NCBI RefSeq assembly: GCF_030463535.1
Contig: NC_132880.1
Coordinates: 31,310,987-31,374,986 of the forward strand
DNA length: 64,000 nucleotides
Reading direction: 5' to 3'
Origin: Salminus brasiliensis
Lineage: Eukaryota > Chordata > Actinopteri > Characiformes > Bryconidae
Below are positions 1 to 11,212 of this stretch, one piece after another. A model generated the notes under the pieces. That model saw only the letters and a list, made by a program, of their open reading frames with translations, had not been told where the DNA came from and ran no database searches. Position 1 is the stretch's first letter. Each line of letters opens with the position of its first letter. A program made the position numbers and the translations under genes.

Positions 1-1095
1 TTTAAGGGGTTCTCTGAACCAGCATTATTTTGAAACTGAAAAAATGATCTAATACAAAGTTCAGTTTGCTCACAGGGTGAAAAATGGGGATCAAGAAAAG
101 TGGAAAAAAAGTGTACAAGCAATTTTATATTTGTCATTCAAAAAGCGATAAATCATCAGTCTGACAAAAACTGCAAATGTTAAACTGCTCTGAATCAGGA
201 GAGAGACGCTGGTTAGCATTAGCTTTGTTAGCAGGACAACAAACTGTTCACTACAGAACAAATTCAAGTCTGGCTGACAGAAAGCACACTTTTAAACGTG
301 TAGTTCACCTCATCAAGCGGGCCAGGGTATGGTTCACCGTATTGTGCTCAGGCATGGTACGGAACTATCACACTACTCAAACAAACCAGGCTTTTGCGGG
401 CGGAAACATGCTCGGGCATGGAATGGATTGGCTAGTGTGAGTAGACCCTTAATGCTGAAATATCCTGTCACTGTCACACGAAAAAACTCACATCTCCAAA
501 ATGGTTACTGTACAGGTTCTTAACTTTCTGTGAAAGTTAAGATTCCAGGTATTTTTGGAGTATTTCTATTGGTCTGTTCATCGTGAAATTGTGACACAAT
601 GTAAGGAAAAACTGACAGATGAAATTGACAGATGAAACTGACACAAAAATGAAATCTGTGATGCTGTACTCAATACAGTATTCACTGACTCCAACACAGA
701 TGTAACACCAAATATACAGCTGGCAGTCACAAGTTAATAGAGTGTAACTGGCAGTGATACATGAACAAGAGAAGATTTAGAGACCACTGGTGTGAAGAAT
801 CTTTTCACTGAATTTATAGGTGAAAAAGAGTTTTTAGAAAAAAAAGAGGACTTTTATCAAAAAATGTTTGATGTAGTATGTAATAATTTATAATGTACCA
901 TTACCCCGGTTCATACAGTTTATAGATCGAAATAGACCTTTAAAACACAACATTTCTGTGATATTGCAAAAAACGATACATTTACAGAAGCATGTATATC
1001 AATTCAGCCTACACGCACCCATAAGTTAAAGGGAGTGCTTTAGCTTAGCTGCTTTTTGTATAATACAGGACAGCCAATCAGAACAAAGGCTATTT

Positions 1096-2385
1096 ACACA
1101 CACCCGCTGAGCACTTTATTAGGAAGACTAGACTATAACTAAGCAGAGCCTCTTTGTGCTCTCAAAACAGCCTCACTTCCACATGGCATAGGTTCCACAT
1201 GATGTTGGAAACATTCCTTTTAGATTTAGATCCATGCTGACGGAGGCTGGGAAAGCCACTGAAAAACACTGAACTCTAATCATGCTCATCAAACCAGTTT
1301 GAATGCAACTAGATCTTCACAGCAAGTGTTCCAATGTCTAGTCTAAAGTCCTCCAGAAGAGCAAATGAGGAAAAACTCCTATTAATATGCTTGATTTCAG
1401 GAGATACACTGGACAAGTAGATGTCTACATACTTTTGGACACATGTAAGTGCATGTAAAGAACTGTGATATAGTGGTGTTTGGACTTGTAACATACACCC
1501 ATCAAGTTCTTTATTTATGTACATCTACTCATGCATACAATTTTCACATCAGCCAATCATGTGGCAACCGTGCCATGCATACCATCATACCATCATGCAG
1601 ATAAAGGTCAATCAAGGTAATCTTCACATCAACCATCAGAGTGTTGGTGCCAGACTGGCTAATTTCAGTATTTCTAGAACTGCTGATCTCCTGGGACGTT
1701 CAGCACAACAGTAGTAGAATTGACTCAAAAAACATCCAGTGAGCGGAAATTCTTTTTGATGAGAGGTCAACACAGAATGACCACAGTAGTTTGAGCTGAC
1801 AGAAAGGTCAGCAATGGTAACTTTTAGCAGAGATAACCACTCTTCACAGCTGTGGTGAGCAGAAAAGCATCTCAGAAAGCAAAACATCCACGTCCAACCT
1901 TAAGGTAAATGGGTTGCGACGGCAGAAGACCATAGCATCAACCCAACTTGCCTTGTGTCAACAGTCCAGGCTGGTGGAAGTGGCGTAATGGTATCGCCCA
2001 TTAATAACATTCAATTCTTCTTATTATTATCATTGCCACAATTTATCCATCTTCTAATGACTTCTAATTTCAGCATCCACCATATCAGAAAGCAAGTCTT
2101 CTCAACTTGGGTTTCATAAACATGACAATGGGTTCTTCAAAATCCATCCCAGTTACTGGATCAGAATCCAATTGACCGTTGCAATGTGGAAGAATGTGAG
2201 ATTCACAGTATAAATGTGCTCCTGAAAAATCTGCAGGAATTGTGTGATACAGTCAATGAATGGACCAGAATCTCAAAGGAATGTTTCCAACAAAGCCATG
2301 AAGAATTGAGGCTGTTTTGAGAGCCAAATAAGGTCCTACCCAGCATTGGTATAGTTTTCATAATGAAAGGCGGTGTGAGTGTATA
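1096..2385. mobile_element. Decayed, rearranged Tc1-like transposon pieces
   Basis: Three blocks resemble a common teleost Tc1-like family. Block 1096-1312 matches the transposase 3' end and terminal 'cactttattagg' motif in antisense orientation. Block 1550-2015 matches the 5' part in sense (the 'gccaatcatgtggca' to 'cagtatttctagaactgctgatctcctggg' stretch, cut here into short motifs). Block 2040-2385 matches the 3' part in sense, including a frame like ...SQRNVSNKAMKN. All frames are broken by stops. The family match is from memory of the repeat, not a search. Confidence 0.6.
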
Positions 2386-2617
2386 CCAGTCAGCATTTTA
2401 TTTCAAAGAAAGTGATTTTAAATTGAAGGATAAGGTCCCCTTTGCCCTCGTTTTCCTCTTTTCTCTTTTCCAAAGCATTAGAATATTTTCTTTCTACAGC
2501 TTTGGATTGGCTTTACTCAGTGTTCCAGCCCAATAAGCCCTGAATAAGCCGAGTGCCTCCCGCTGCACTGTCTCAATGAATGAGCTGAGCTTAGAAAAGA
2601 AAATGGATTGAGAGTCA

Positions 2618-2628
2618 AAAGTGAGTGA

Positions 2629-2659
<31 letters not shown>
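2618..2659. repeat. (GT)n microsatellite
   Basis: GTGAGTGAGT followed by about 12 uninterrupted GT units and a GTATGTGTG end. Confidence 0.95.
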
Positions 2660-2660
<1 letters not shown>

Positions 2661-3212
2661 CTGAAACCCTGTAAGGGTTTGGGTCTGTGGTTCTGGGCCA
2701 AAACACCAGCCCTGCTCCAAGGTTTGGCTCTCAGTGTAATTTGAAAAGGATGGAAACGAGGAGTTGGATCATTAGAAATCAAATCTCACTCATAAAGGTC
2801 TGGCTGAGTGAAAAATTGTGGCCATTTCTGCCTCACCGTTGCTGATAACCATAACACTCCACCAGCTTCAGTTTATACACGACGCAGAAACATTTCACGA
2901 GCCTTCGCGCAAAAGGTTCCGAGAGAGCAGGGCTGAACCAGTCACCAAAGTCCATCATTCCACCTCGTCTACAGAATCACAGAGAAAACAAACACACCGT
3001 TCCATCCTGCTTTGGTTAAAAACCATGAGAAATCAATTACTATACAAATGAGTGACTAATTAATGAACAGCTGTGGAGTGGAGAAACATAAAGAGGGCAG
3101 ATGTTTCCCGGCAGGTATTACATGATACAGTCAACAATTAACTAGGAATTCCAGCATAATTCAGAGTTCAGGATGTACACAGCCACTGGCTTGTTCAACA
3201 GAAGCTTGGCTC

Positions 3213-3272
3213 CAAATTGCTGTAAAGCTGTTTGTGACAATACCTGTTGTAAAAAATCTCTATACAAACCAC
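3213..3272 (+). mobile_element. Retroposon 3' tail fragment
   Basis: The motif 'aagctgtttgtgacaa...ttgtaaaaaatctctatacaaa' matches the 3' tails at 46545-46735 and 48765-49005. All three have the 'gctgctttgtgacaac..ttgtaaaa.gc.atacaaataaa' ending of a widespread teleost retroposon. Only the tail remains here. Confidence 0.5.
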
Positions 3273-3524
3273 CTTTTAATCGAACAGATGGTGTTGTTGG
3301 GAACAAGGGGATACAATACCTATAGCAGAATAATAGCCATCTTATTACCTGTAGAGGGTATGCCCTGACACCACATTCCCGCTGCAACATGCCCCCTTTA
3401 GCCGGACTGAGTGGCAAAACTCAATTCTGCAACACGGCTGCATTTATTTGGGAAAACGGCCAATTTTCTGCTCAAGTCAAACGCAGTTGGACTCGACAAA
3501 AATCCATCCAAATTATTGAGCATT

Positions 3525-3730
3525 ATTATTCCAGAGAACACCCCTCTACCCGCTTCATACCCCTAGGCGTGAGGCCTGGCATTAGGCATGGTGCCAATAG
3601 GTTCAGGTCCTATTCTACAGGGACTAGAAAAGCTGTATGTGTGCATTTGCACATCAGATGTTTACAATGGGTACAGCTTAAAGTAGCTAAATGCATTCAT
3701 TAGAAGGGGTGTCCACAAGCATTTAGGCCT
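3525..3730 (-). mobile_element. Fragment of the ~480-bp Tc1-derived MITE
   Basis: Minus-orientation partial copy. It carries 'gcctggcattaggcatggtgccaatagg', 'aaagtagctaaatgcattcat' and the terminal 'ggtgtccacaagcattt'. The same blocks recur at 6752, 26838, 33795, 34955, 38030, 40608, 44405 and 62953. Confidence 0.65.
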
Positions 3731-4715
3731 ATCGCGTAGCTGACTATGGCTAGTTCAAGTTAAAGTTAGTAGCAATCCCTCAGTCCAGTTGTTCCTCAGT
3801 CTAGTTGTTTAGCCGTCTGGTATCCTATATAATATTGATAGATAAGGAGATTCGTATGTCTTGCAGACAGACGTTAAGGTACGTATAAGCATCCTACATC
3901 TGGTTATTAGTGTTTCTGTTGTTAGAGCAGTGTGGTTACAGGTTCTATTCACTTAGGCTTGTGGTAATGATGGGTCTTTTTATGGAGACTGAGCAGTTTG
4001 GAAAATAGGGCACTGCAGCTCAGTGTGAGCTTTTATTGGCAATAGAGAAGACACTGCTATTTAATATCAGCACTGAGTTTGAGAATACAGCTGTCATCAT
4101 GGTGGTGAGTTTCTTTTATCTTTGGCTTTGTAATCTTTGTTCTCTAAATGAATTTGGATTGAGGATGTAGTCTTTTTATGTGAATACATGCCCCTAAAAT
4201 TAAGTTACATTTTGGGGTGAAGCAGACAATAATTGGCTCTGTTTTTAAAGAAAAGTGGGAGCAGTATTTAGTTCAGTTTAATTTCAACTCTTAGTAATAC
4301 AGGGTTGTATAACAAAACACCATTTGGCTACGAGTGGCAAAGACAACAGAAGCTAGTGAAGAAGTGAATGAATACGTGGGTGTTATTTCCAATGACTATA
4401 ACAGCACAAATAATAGACATGCAAATCTTTGAACAAAGTACAAAGTAAATGTAGTAATTTATGTCTTCTAGAGGTGTAAGAAAACGAAGTATTGCGATAT
4501 AATGTTTTGCTGCATTGATTCTCGAAAACACAGTATCAGTTTTTACTGAATAGTTAACATGTAAAGATTGGTGGCAGACAGTGGTTGACTTTGTGTTGTT
4601 TTTAAACCCTGACAGCTAAATAGCTGCATTGTGCATGTGTCTTCATATCATGCATTTATGTGATAGTGTAGGGTAATGGATCAGATTATACAGGGTTATG
4701 ATCTAAACCATTACC

Positions 4716-4717
<2 letters not shown>

Positions 4718-4753
<36 letters not shown>
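4718..4753. repeat. (TA)n microsatellite
   Basis: Uninterrupted alternating AT of about 35 bp. Confidence 0.95.
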
Positions 4754-4755
<2 letters not shown>

Positions 4756-5103
4756 TCCAGTGAGTTTGGCCAGTATTGGACAGTATTGACACAACCCTGT
4801 TTAGGAGTGTACTTTATACTTTTACTTGAGTAGAAAATGTAAACCATACTTCAGCTGTTAAATTTGACTATTTGTACTTACTTAAGTATGGGACTAAATA
4901 TTGCCTTGCTTATAATATCGCAATATATCGCAATATACTGTATAGTGTACCCATAAGCCCTGTATCAGGGTACATATCATATTGCCAGACCTAGTATTTA
5001 TCGTAATACAAATATGGAGACAGAAAATCGAATATAGTTTTAAAGTACCCCCCCCCCCCAAGGTCTTAAGATATGTATGTTAAACTGCAGTTAATTGTAT
5101 AGA

Positions 5104-5990
5104 AGGAGCTGCTGTACATCCTGGGAACTGCTGGACCAAAAAACGATCTTGCCATCACCTTTGAGAACTCACTGGTCACTCCTTCTAGAGAAGCTTGAAG
5201 CCTTGGTGTAGTGATGGATGATCAGTTATCGTTCTCAAGTCATGTTGCAAACGTAACTCGGTCCTGCAGATTTCTCCTGTACAACATCCGGAGAATTCGA
5301 CCCTTCCTCTCTAGAGAGGATGCCCAGGTGCTCGTTCAGTCTCTTGTCACTTCCAGACTTGACTACTGCAACTCTCTTCTGGCTGGTCTCCCTTTGCGCA
5401 CCATCAGGCCCCTGCAGCTTATCCAGAATGCAGCGGCACGGGTCGTCTTCAATGTTCCTAAACTCAGCCATGTCACTCCACTACTGCGTTCTTTTAACTG
5501 GCTTCCTGTAGCTGCCCGCATGAGATTCAAAACCCTGACACTGGCCTACAAAGCCAAGAACGGACCAGCCCCTCCATACTTGATGGCAATAGTCAAAAGC
5601 CGATCCGCACCAAGAGCCCTTCCAGCTTCAAGTACGGCTCGGCTTGACCCGCCATCCCTCAAAATCTGCGGAAGACAAGTGTCCAGGCTTTTTTCTGTCC
5701 TGGAAGTGGTGGAACGAGCTTCCCCTGGGTGTCCAAACGGCAGAGTCGCTCGCTGTCTTCAAACGCAGACTGAAGACCCACCTCTTCCGAGAATACTTGG
5801 ACGAATAGCGAATAGAGTACTATGGTCACCTTATTGTCTTGTTTTTAGTAATGCCTAAGCTTAGAGGTTTCTTTGAACTATTAGTCTATTCTAACTAGCT
5901 AAGGTTTTCTTGGGTAAATAGCAAAGCACTTTGTAAGTCGCTCTGGATAAGAGTGTCTGCTAAATGCCATAAATGTAAAAGTAAATGTAT
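5104..5990 (+). mobile_element. 5'-truncated L2-type LINE, reverse transcriptase C-terminal end and 3' tail
   Basis: A plus-strand frame from about 5211 reads MDDQLSFSSHVANVTRSC, then SLVTSRLDYCNSLLAGLP and LQLIQNAAARVVFN. This is the conserved C-terminal region of L2/CR1-class LINE ORF2. The frame then degenerates by frameshift past about 5700. The element ends in the typical tail 'gtaagtcgctctggataa..gtgtctgctaaatgcc', about 5935-5980. The 5' part is missing, as is usual after incomplete reverse transcription. The copy is dead: it lacks the endonuclease and most of the RT. It sits in adcy2 intron 1, antisense to the gene. Confidence 0.85.
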
Positions 5991-6751
5991 AATCTAAAAC
6001 TTTGTTACTAAGGAAGGACCTCCATGCCGTGGCTTGCCTAACACCCCTGGATAAAACGGTTGGTAATCCTTATTTATAAATGAGTAAACATGTTCGTGTG
6101 AAGGTATTTAACGTCTCTTAACGGCTCTTAACGTCACAGTAAATCTGCTGCTGGGTTTTTTAATCTGCCCCTTGATGTTGCTTGTCCTTTAACATGCACA
6201 TGTCTGTAGTTATAAGATGAACTTTATAATACCAGTATTGGCATGAAGCATCATTTCACACATGCCAAAGCGAGTCAAAACCTTTTCAAAAACAAGTTCT
6301 AAGAGATTTCTCTGTCCCGCATGCTCTCAAAATGGATTTTTCATGCAGCTAACGATGGGCCGATCTTATCAAATTCATTAGCTTTTCCAATTATGGTGCC
6401 CTTTTTTCCCTGCTGCAGAATTCGAGCACTCACGGAATCTGTGTATCGCCAATGCTTTGGTGCGCTGCGGACGCTCAACAATCACACAGTGTTTGCTCTG
6501 TGAAAATGAGATAAGCGCTTTCAGAAAGAAAAAGACTTCCTGCACGAGCACAGGGCGGTTAAAAACATAAAATATGAAAAGGTTGAGATGGGAAAAGTGA
6601 GATAAAGTGACGTTTGTGTTCCCTGCCATTATCTACCTCATTAGCAGCTTTATTGTGTGGCAGCTACTGCTCCTCTGATAAGGTGCCCAAAACCCTCTTA
6701 TTATAACACCATAGAACATGGGTCAGATTCATGCATGAATCTGCATTCACA

Positions 6752-7317
6752 TGTCTGTATGTCCAAAAGTATCCAGACACCCCTTCACATAAGCACACAC
6801 AGCTCATTTAATCTCCACAGGAACGTATTGCAGCACCATGTCCAGTGCCGCGCATCGGTTAGAGGGGTACAAAGCCCCCCAGTGGAACTGCATTCTCTGG
6901 AGTGATAGAGCTCCATCCAATACTTTTGGGAGGAGTTGGAGTTGGTGTTCGTGATCCAGAGCTGATCATGACACATTGCTAATGAACTACCTTTCCAGAA
7001 GAGTAAGTAGGGCAATATCTCTGGGACAGTGGTGGCTCAGCGGTTTGAGCTCCAGGCTATTGATGACGGGGTTGTGGGTTCAATACCTGGGCTTGACAAG
7101 CTTGAGGAAGGCTGCAATGGCTGCCCACCACTCCAGGCATGTGTGCTCACAATCACTTTGTGGGTTTCACTGGTGTGTAAGTGAGTCTTCACTGCATGGA
7201 TAGGTTAAAGGTCGCAGCCAGATTTCATCTACATTTACCAACACAAATGGTGAATATGGTTGTCTTGTCTTGAAATATGTGCAGGTGTCTGCAGACTTTT
7301 GGACACATAATGTATAT
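6752..7317 (+). mobile_element. Tc1-derived MITE interrupted by a SINE
   Basis: The left end 'gtccaaaagtatccagacacc' and right end 'ggtgtctgcagacttttggac' are inverted repeats. The interior contains the family's 'tccaatacttttgggaggagttgg', a remnant of a Tc1 transposase C-terminus (SIQYFWEEL). The interior homology stops near 7018 and resumes near 7240; the gap is filled by the SINE annotated separately. Confidence 0.7.
7020..7235 (+). mobile_element. tRNA-derived SINE
   Basis: Pol III-like internal promoter: an A-box-like 'gtggctcagcggtttgagctc' near 7031 and a B-box 'gtgggttcaatacctgg' near 7074, spaced as in a tRNA. The tail runs through 'gtcgcagccagatttcatct'. The layout fits a teleost tRNA-headed SINE. 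It interrupts the surrounding MITE, so it is younger than that MITE insertion. Confidence 0.75.
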
Positions 7318-7551
7318 GCAGGTATCGAAACAAGCCTCATAAAATCTCTATCCTAGAAATAATGCCACAGACAGTGGAAAAAAGAATGATAGTTCTAACT
7401 CTCTCTCTCTAATTTAATCTAATAAATTTAATGTCATAACCATATTCAGTAACAGAATTGCCAAAGCTTCACAGCAATAACAGAGATTTAAGTTTGAAAT
7501 GAGCTCAGGACAGAAGTAGAAATAGCAAATTAGCAATATATTTCAAATATA

Positions 7552-7554
7552 CTC

Positions 7555-7624
<70 letters not shown>
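7552..7624. repeat. (CT)n(CA)n compound microsatellite
   Basis: About 44 bp of CT followed directly by about 28 bp of CA. A short (CT)n also lies at about 7400. Confidence 0.95.
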
Positions 7625-7630
<6 letters not shown>

Positions 7631-7821
7631 ATGCCAGCACTGAGCTAAACCTCCCTTTAGCACTCCCAGAATCTAATCACAGCAAGAGCCCAACCTTGCA
7701 GACTCATTACCATGAAAAAAAATGAGAGAGAATGAATAAGAAAAAAGCTGAAAGGAAAAAGATAACAACTTGTGAAAAAGGTGAATAAGTTCTTAAACAA
7801 CACAAATACACAGACAGAGGC

Positions 7822-7824
<3 letters not shown>

Positions 7825-7861
<37 letters not shown>
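7825..7861. repeat. (GA)n microsatellite
   Basis: About 18 GA units, directly upstream of the long minisatellite that begins at 7880. Confidence 0.95.
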
Positions 7862-7862
<1 letters not shown>

Positions 7863-7879
7863 CAAAACATAACCACACA

Positions 7880-9860
7880 GAGAGGAGATGAATGAAGTAC
7901 AGACAGAGGGGGCTAACAGCACAGAGAAGAGTGAAGTACAGATAGAGGGGACTAACAGCACAGAGAGAAGAATGAAGTACAGATAGAGGGGGCTAACAGC
8001 ACAGAGAAGAGTGAAGTACAGATTGAGGGGGCTAACAGCACAGAGAGATGAGTGAAGTGCAGATAGAGGGGGCTAACAGCACAGAGAAGAGTAAAGTACA
8101 GATAGAGGGGACTAACAGCACAGAGAGAAGAATGAAGTACAGATTGAGGGGGCTAACAGCACAGAGAGAGGAGTGAAGTACAGACAGAGGGGGCTAACAG
8201 CACAGAGACGAGTGAAGTACAGATAGAGGGGACTAACAGCACAGAGAGAAGAATAAAGTACAGATAGAGGGGGCTAACAGCACAGAGAGAAGAGTGAAGT
8301 ACAGATAAAGGGGGCTAACAGCACAGAGACGAGTGAGGTACACATAGAGGGGGCTAACAGCACAGAGAGAAGAGTGAAGTACAGACAGAGGGGGCTAACA
8401 TCACAGAGAGAGGAGTGAAGTACAGATAGAGGGGGCTAACAGCACAGAGAGATGAGTGAAGTGCAGATAGAGGGGACTAACAGCACAGAGAGAGGAGTGA
8501 GGTACATATAGAGGGGGCTAACCGCACAGAGAGACGAGTGAAGTACATATAGAGGGGGCTAACAGCACAGAGAGAAGAGTGAAGTACATATTGAGGGGGC
8601 TAACAGCACAGAGAGAGGAGTGAAGTACAGATAAAGGGGGTTAACAGCACAGAGAGACGAGTGAAGTACAGACAGAGGGGGCTAACAGCACAGAGACGAG
8701 TGAAGTACATATAGAGGGGGCTAACAGCACAGAGAGAAGAGTGAAGTACAGATAAAGGGGGCTAACAGCACAGAGAGATGAGTGAAGTACAGATAAAGGG
8801 GGTTAACAGCACAGAGAGACGAGTGAAGTACAGACAGAGGGGGCTAACAGCACAGAGACGAGTGAAGTACAGATAGAGGGGACTAACAGCACAGAGAGAA
8901 GAATAAAGTACAGATAGAGGGGGCTAACAGCACAGAGAGAAGAGTGAAGTACAGATAAAGGGGGCTAACAGCACAGAGACGAGTGAGGTACATACAGAGG
9001 GGGCTAACCGCACAGAGACGAGTGAAGTACATATAGAGGGGGCTAACAGCACAGAGAGAAGAGTGAAGTACATATTGAGGGGGCTAACAGTACAGAGAGA
9101 GGAGTGAAGTACAGACAGAGGGGGCTAACAGCACATAGAGAGGAGTGAAGTACAGATAAAGGGGGCTAACAGCACAGAGAGATGAGTGATGTGCAGATAG
9201 AAGGGGCTAACCGCACAGAGAGACGAGTGAGGTACATATAGAGGGGGCTAACCGCACAGAGAGACGAGTGAAATACATATAGAGGGGGCTAACAGCACAG
9301 AGAGAAGAGTGAAGTACATATTGAGGGGGCTAACAGCACAGAGAGAGGAGTAAAGTACAGACAGAGGGGGCTAACATCACAGAGATGAGTGAAGTACAGA
9401 TAAAGGGGGCTAACAGCACAGAGAGACGAGTGAGGTACATATAGAGGGGGCTAACCGCACAGAGACGAGTGAAGTACATATAGAGGGGGCTAACAGCACA
9501 GAGAGATGAGTGATGTGCAGATAGAGGGGGCTGACAGCACAGAGACGAGTGAGGTACATATAGAGGGGACTAACAGCACAGAGAGAAGAGTAAAGTACAG
9601 CTAGAGGGGGCTAACAGCACAGAGAGAAGAGTAAAGTACAGCTAGAGGGGGCTAACAGCACAGAGGGAAGAGTAAAGTGCAGAGGGAGGCTAACAGCATG
9701 GAAAGAAGAGTGAAGTGAAGGGGGATAACAGCACAGAGAGAAGAGTAAAGTATAGATAGAGGGGGCATAACAGCAGAGAGAGAGAAGAGTGGAGTACAAA
9801 GGGGGGCTAACAGCACAGAGAGAAGAGTAAAGTACAGAGGGGGACTAACAGCACAGAGTT
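7880..9860. repeat. Minisatellite, ~39-41-bp unit, about 50 copies
   Basis: The unit core is 'gagtgaagtacagatagag' plus 'ggggctaacagcacagaga'. Units vary mainly in the AGAGA(GA)nG linker length and at a few sites: acagataga/acagacaga/acatatag, ggggg/gggga, and agca/cgca. Runs of identical variants recur as blocks; for example the order near 8620-8990 repeats variants seen near 8150-8340, which suggests higher-order duplication. Units decay at the right end (9670-9860). The array is almost free of T on the plus strand except in 'gtga' and 'ctaac', and it lies in adcy2 intron 1 about 700 bp from exon 1. Confidence 0.97.
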
Positions 9861-9861
9861 G

Positions 9862-10470
9862 AAAAGCAAAAAGAGAACAGCATAAAAAGAAGATTACTGA
9901 GAGATGAAGCACAACACATCACTACCACACACACTGAAAAGAGAAGGTGAGGAAGCAATAAGATAGAGGGCAAAAAGGTACCCCCAAGCAAGTGGTGGGT
10001 GAAGGGAAGAGATAAGAGACTGAATAAGAGAACAGCTAAAAAACAAAAAAAGAACAGCATAAAAAAAATAGTGTTTGGAGATCACTGTGTAAACACAACA
10101 CTCATGCACACACAAATACACAGAGAAAAGAGAAAGTGAGGGAGCAATGAGACAAACATGGCAAACAGGGAAGAAGGGGCTTAGAAAAGGAGTGATAAGA
10201 GAAAAGCTGAACAGCAAAAAGAGAACAGCTCACAAAGAAGAGCACTGAGAGATAAAGCAGTGTGAACAACACAATACTTACAAGCATACACACTGAAAAG
10301 AGAAAGTGAGGTAGCAATGAGATAGAGGGCAACAAGGTACCCCCATGTAAGTAGTGGGTGGGAAGATGAGAAAAGAACTAAGAATAAGAGAACAGCTAAA
10401 AAGCAAAAAGAGAACAGTACAAAAAGAAGAGCTATGAAGCACAAACAACACAGAACACACAAAGAGAGAA
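9862..10470. repeat. Tandem repeat with ~172-189-bp period, 3+ copies
   Basis: The landmark 'aaaagcaaaaagagaacag' recurs at about 9862, 10038, 10211 and 10398. Each unit also carries 'gagaaagtgagg.agcaatgaga', and units one and three share 'aaggtacccccaa/tg.aagt.gtggg'. Units differ by substitutions and small indels. This is a second, longer-period array abutting the 40-bp minisatellite. Confidence 0.85.
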
Positions 10471-10557
10471 AGTGAAAAGTGAAGAGTCAGACACAACATA
10501 AAACAAGAGAGACAGACAGACAGACAGGGCACAAAGAGGTAAAGTGCTTGCCCTCAC

Positions 10558-10740
10558 CAGCCCCGAGGCGAAGAAGACAGAGATGAGGGCGAGACAGGCT
10601 CCCATGACGATGAGCAGCAGGAAGACGATCAGCGGGTGCTGCTGGCTCATGCGGTAATACGACTCATACAGCCAGTCCGGCGACTTCAGCCCAGCCTCAT
10701 CCGGACCCTCCAGCAGATATGCTCTGTGCGACCGGAGCAT
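10558..10740 (-). CDS. adcy2: Adenylyl cyclase type 2, first coding exon (partial gene)
   Basis: Membrane adenylyl cyclase makes cAMP from ATP at the plasma membrane. Type 2 is the G-beta-gamma- and PKC-stimulated, calcium-insensitive class (family knowledge). The exon encodes 61 residues. Residues 22-36, DWLYESYYRMSQQHP, and the following LIVFLLLIVMGACLALISVFFASGL match the N-terminus of vertebrate ADCY2. The latter is the first membrane helix of the first six-helix domain. The exon ends ...GCCTCGGGGCTG before a GTGAGG donor, in phase 0. The ATG at 10740 aligns with the human start region (MLRSHRAYLL against human MRRRRYL), but its context is weak (C at -3). An in-frame ATG at 10914, with A at -3, would add 58 residues, mostly Glu/Asp; the frame stays open to 11139. 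Only exon 1 is in the window; the catalytic domains lie to the left. I cannot tell an adcy2a copy from an adcy2b copy. Confidence 0.92.
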
Positions 10741-11026
10741 GGGGTCAGCAGCCTGGACCCCCTCGACCCCGGAGCCTTCCTCTTCCTCCTCCACCGCCTC
10801 CTCTTCCTCTTCTTCCTGATCTTCTCCGTCTTCCCCCTCTTCCTCCTGCTCCCGCTCGTCCTCCTCTGGGTGAGCGCTCAGGGGCAGGAGAGAGAGAACG
10901 GCCGCGCGCAGCATCCTCCAGCCAACATGATGGACTGAGCACAGCAGCCACGGAGCGGAGAGAGAGAGAGCGAGAGAGAGGGAGGGAGGGAGGGAGGGAG
11001 GAAGTGAGTGAGGGAGGGAAAGAGAG

Positions 11027-11074
<48 letters not shown>

Positions 11075-11212
11075 GAAGAGAGAGAAAGCATGCGAGAGTG
11101 TGAGACTGGCAGAGAGAGAGAGAGAGAAAGAGAGCGCAAAAGAGTGTTTGTTTGAGAGGGAGGGAGAGCGAGAGTGTCAGCAAGAGAGCGAAAGTGTTAA
11201 AGTGGCTCCATG

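Larger units (their letters stand above)
1..10557 (-). other. adcy2: adcy2 intron 1 (partial, runs off the left edge)
   Basis: Everything left of the adcy2 exon 1 donor at 10557-10556 (GTGAGG on the minus strand) is intron, because exon 2 of adenylyl cyclase 2 would have to lie further left and is not seen here. No open frame in the stretch resembles a later adcy2 exon. It holds repeats, listed separately: Tc1-like pieces, an L2 LINE 3' end, a SINE nested in a MITE, microsatellites, a ~40-bp minisatellite and a ~180-bp tandem repeat. The gaps between these (about 1-1090, 2400-3200, 3730-5100, 6000-6750) show nothing I can assign. Confidence 0.8.

Noticed and set aside
7657..10532. Many overlapping minus-strand open frames of 60-107 codons rich in Leu/Ser/Cys
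   Set aside because: They are read through tandem repeats and (GA)n tracts; the reading is periodic low-complexity sequence with no domain.
1..10557. Further adcy2 exons
   Set aside because: I looked for the expected following sequence (EVEDH...LITVPT-like) and saw none; the first intron of this gene is expected to be long.
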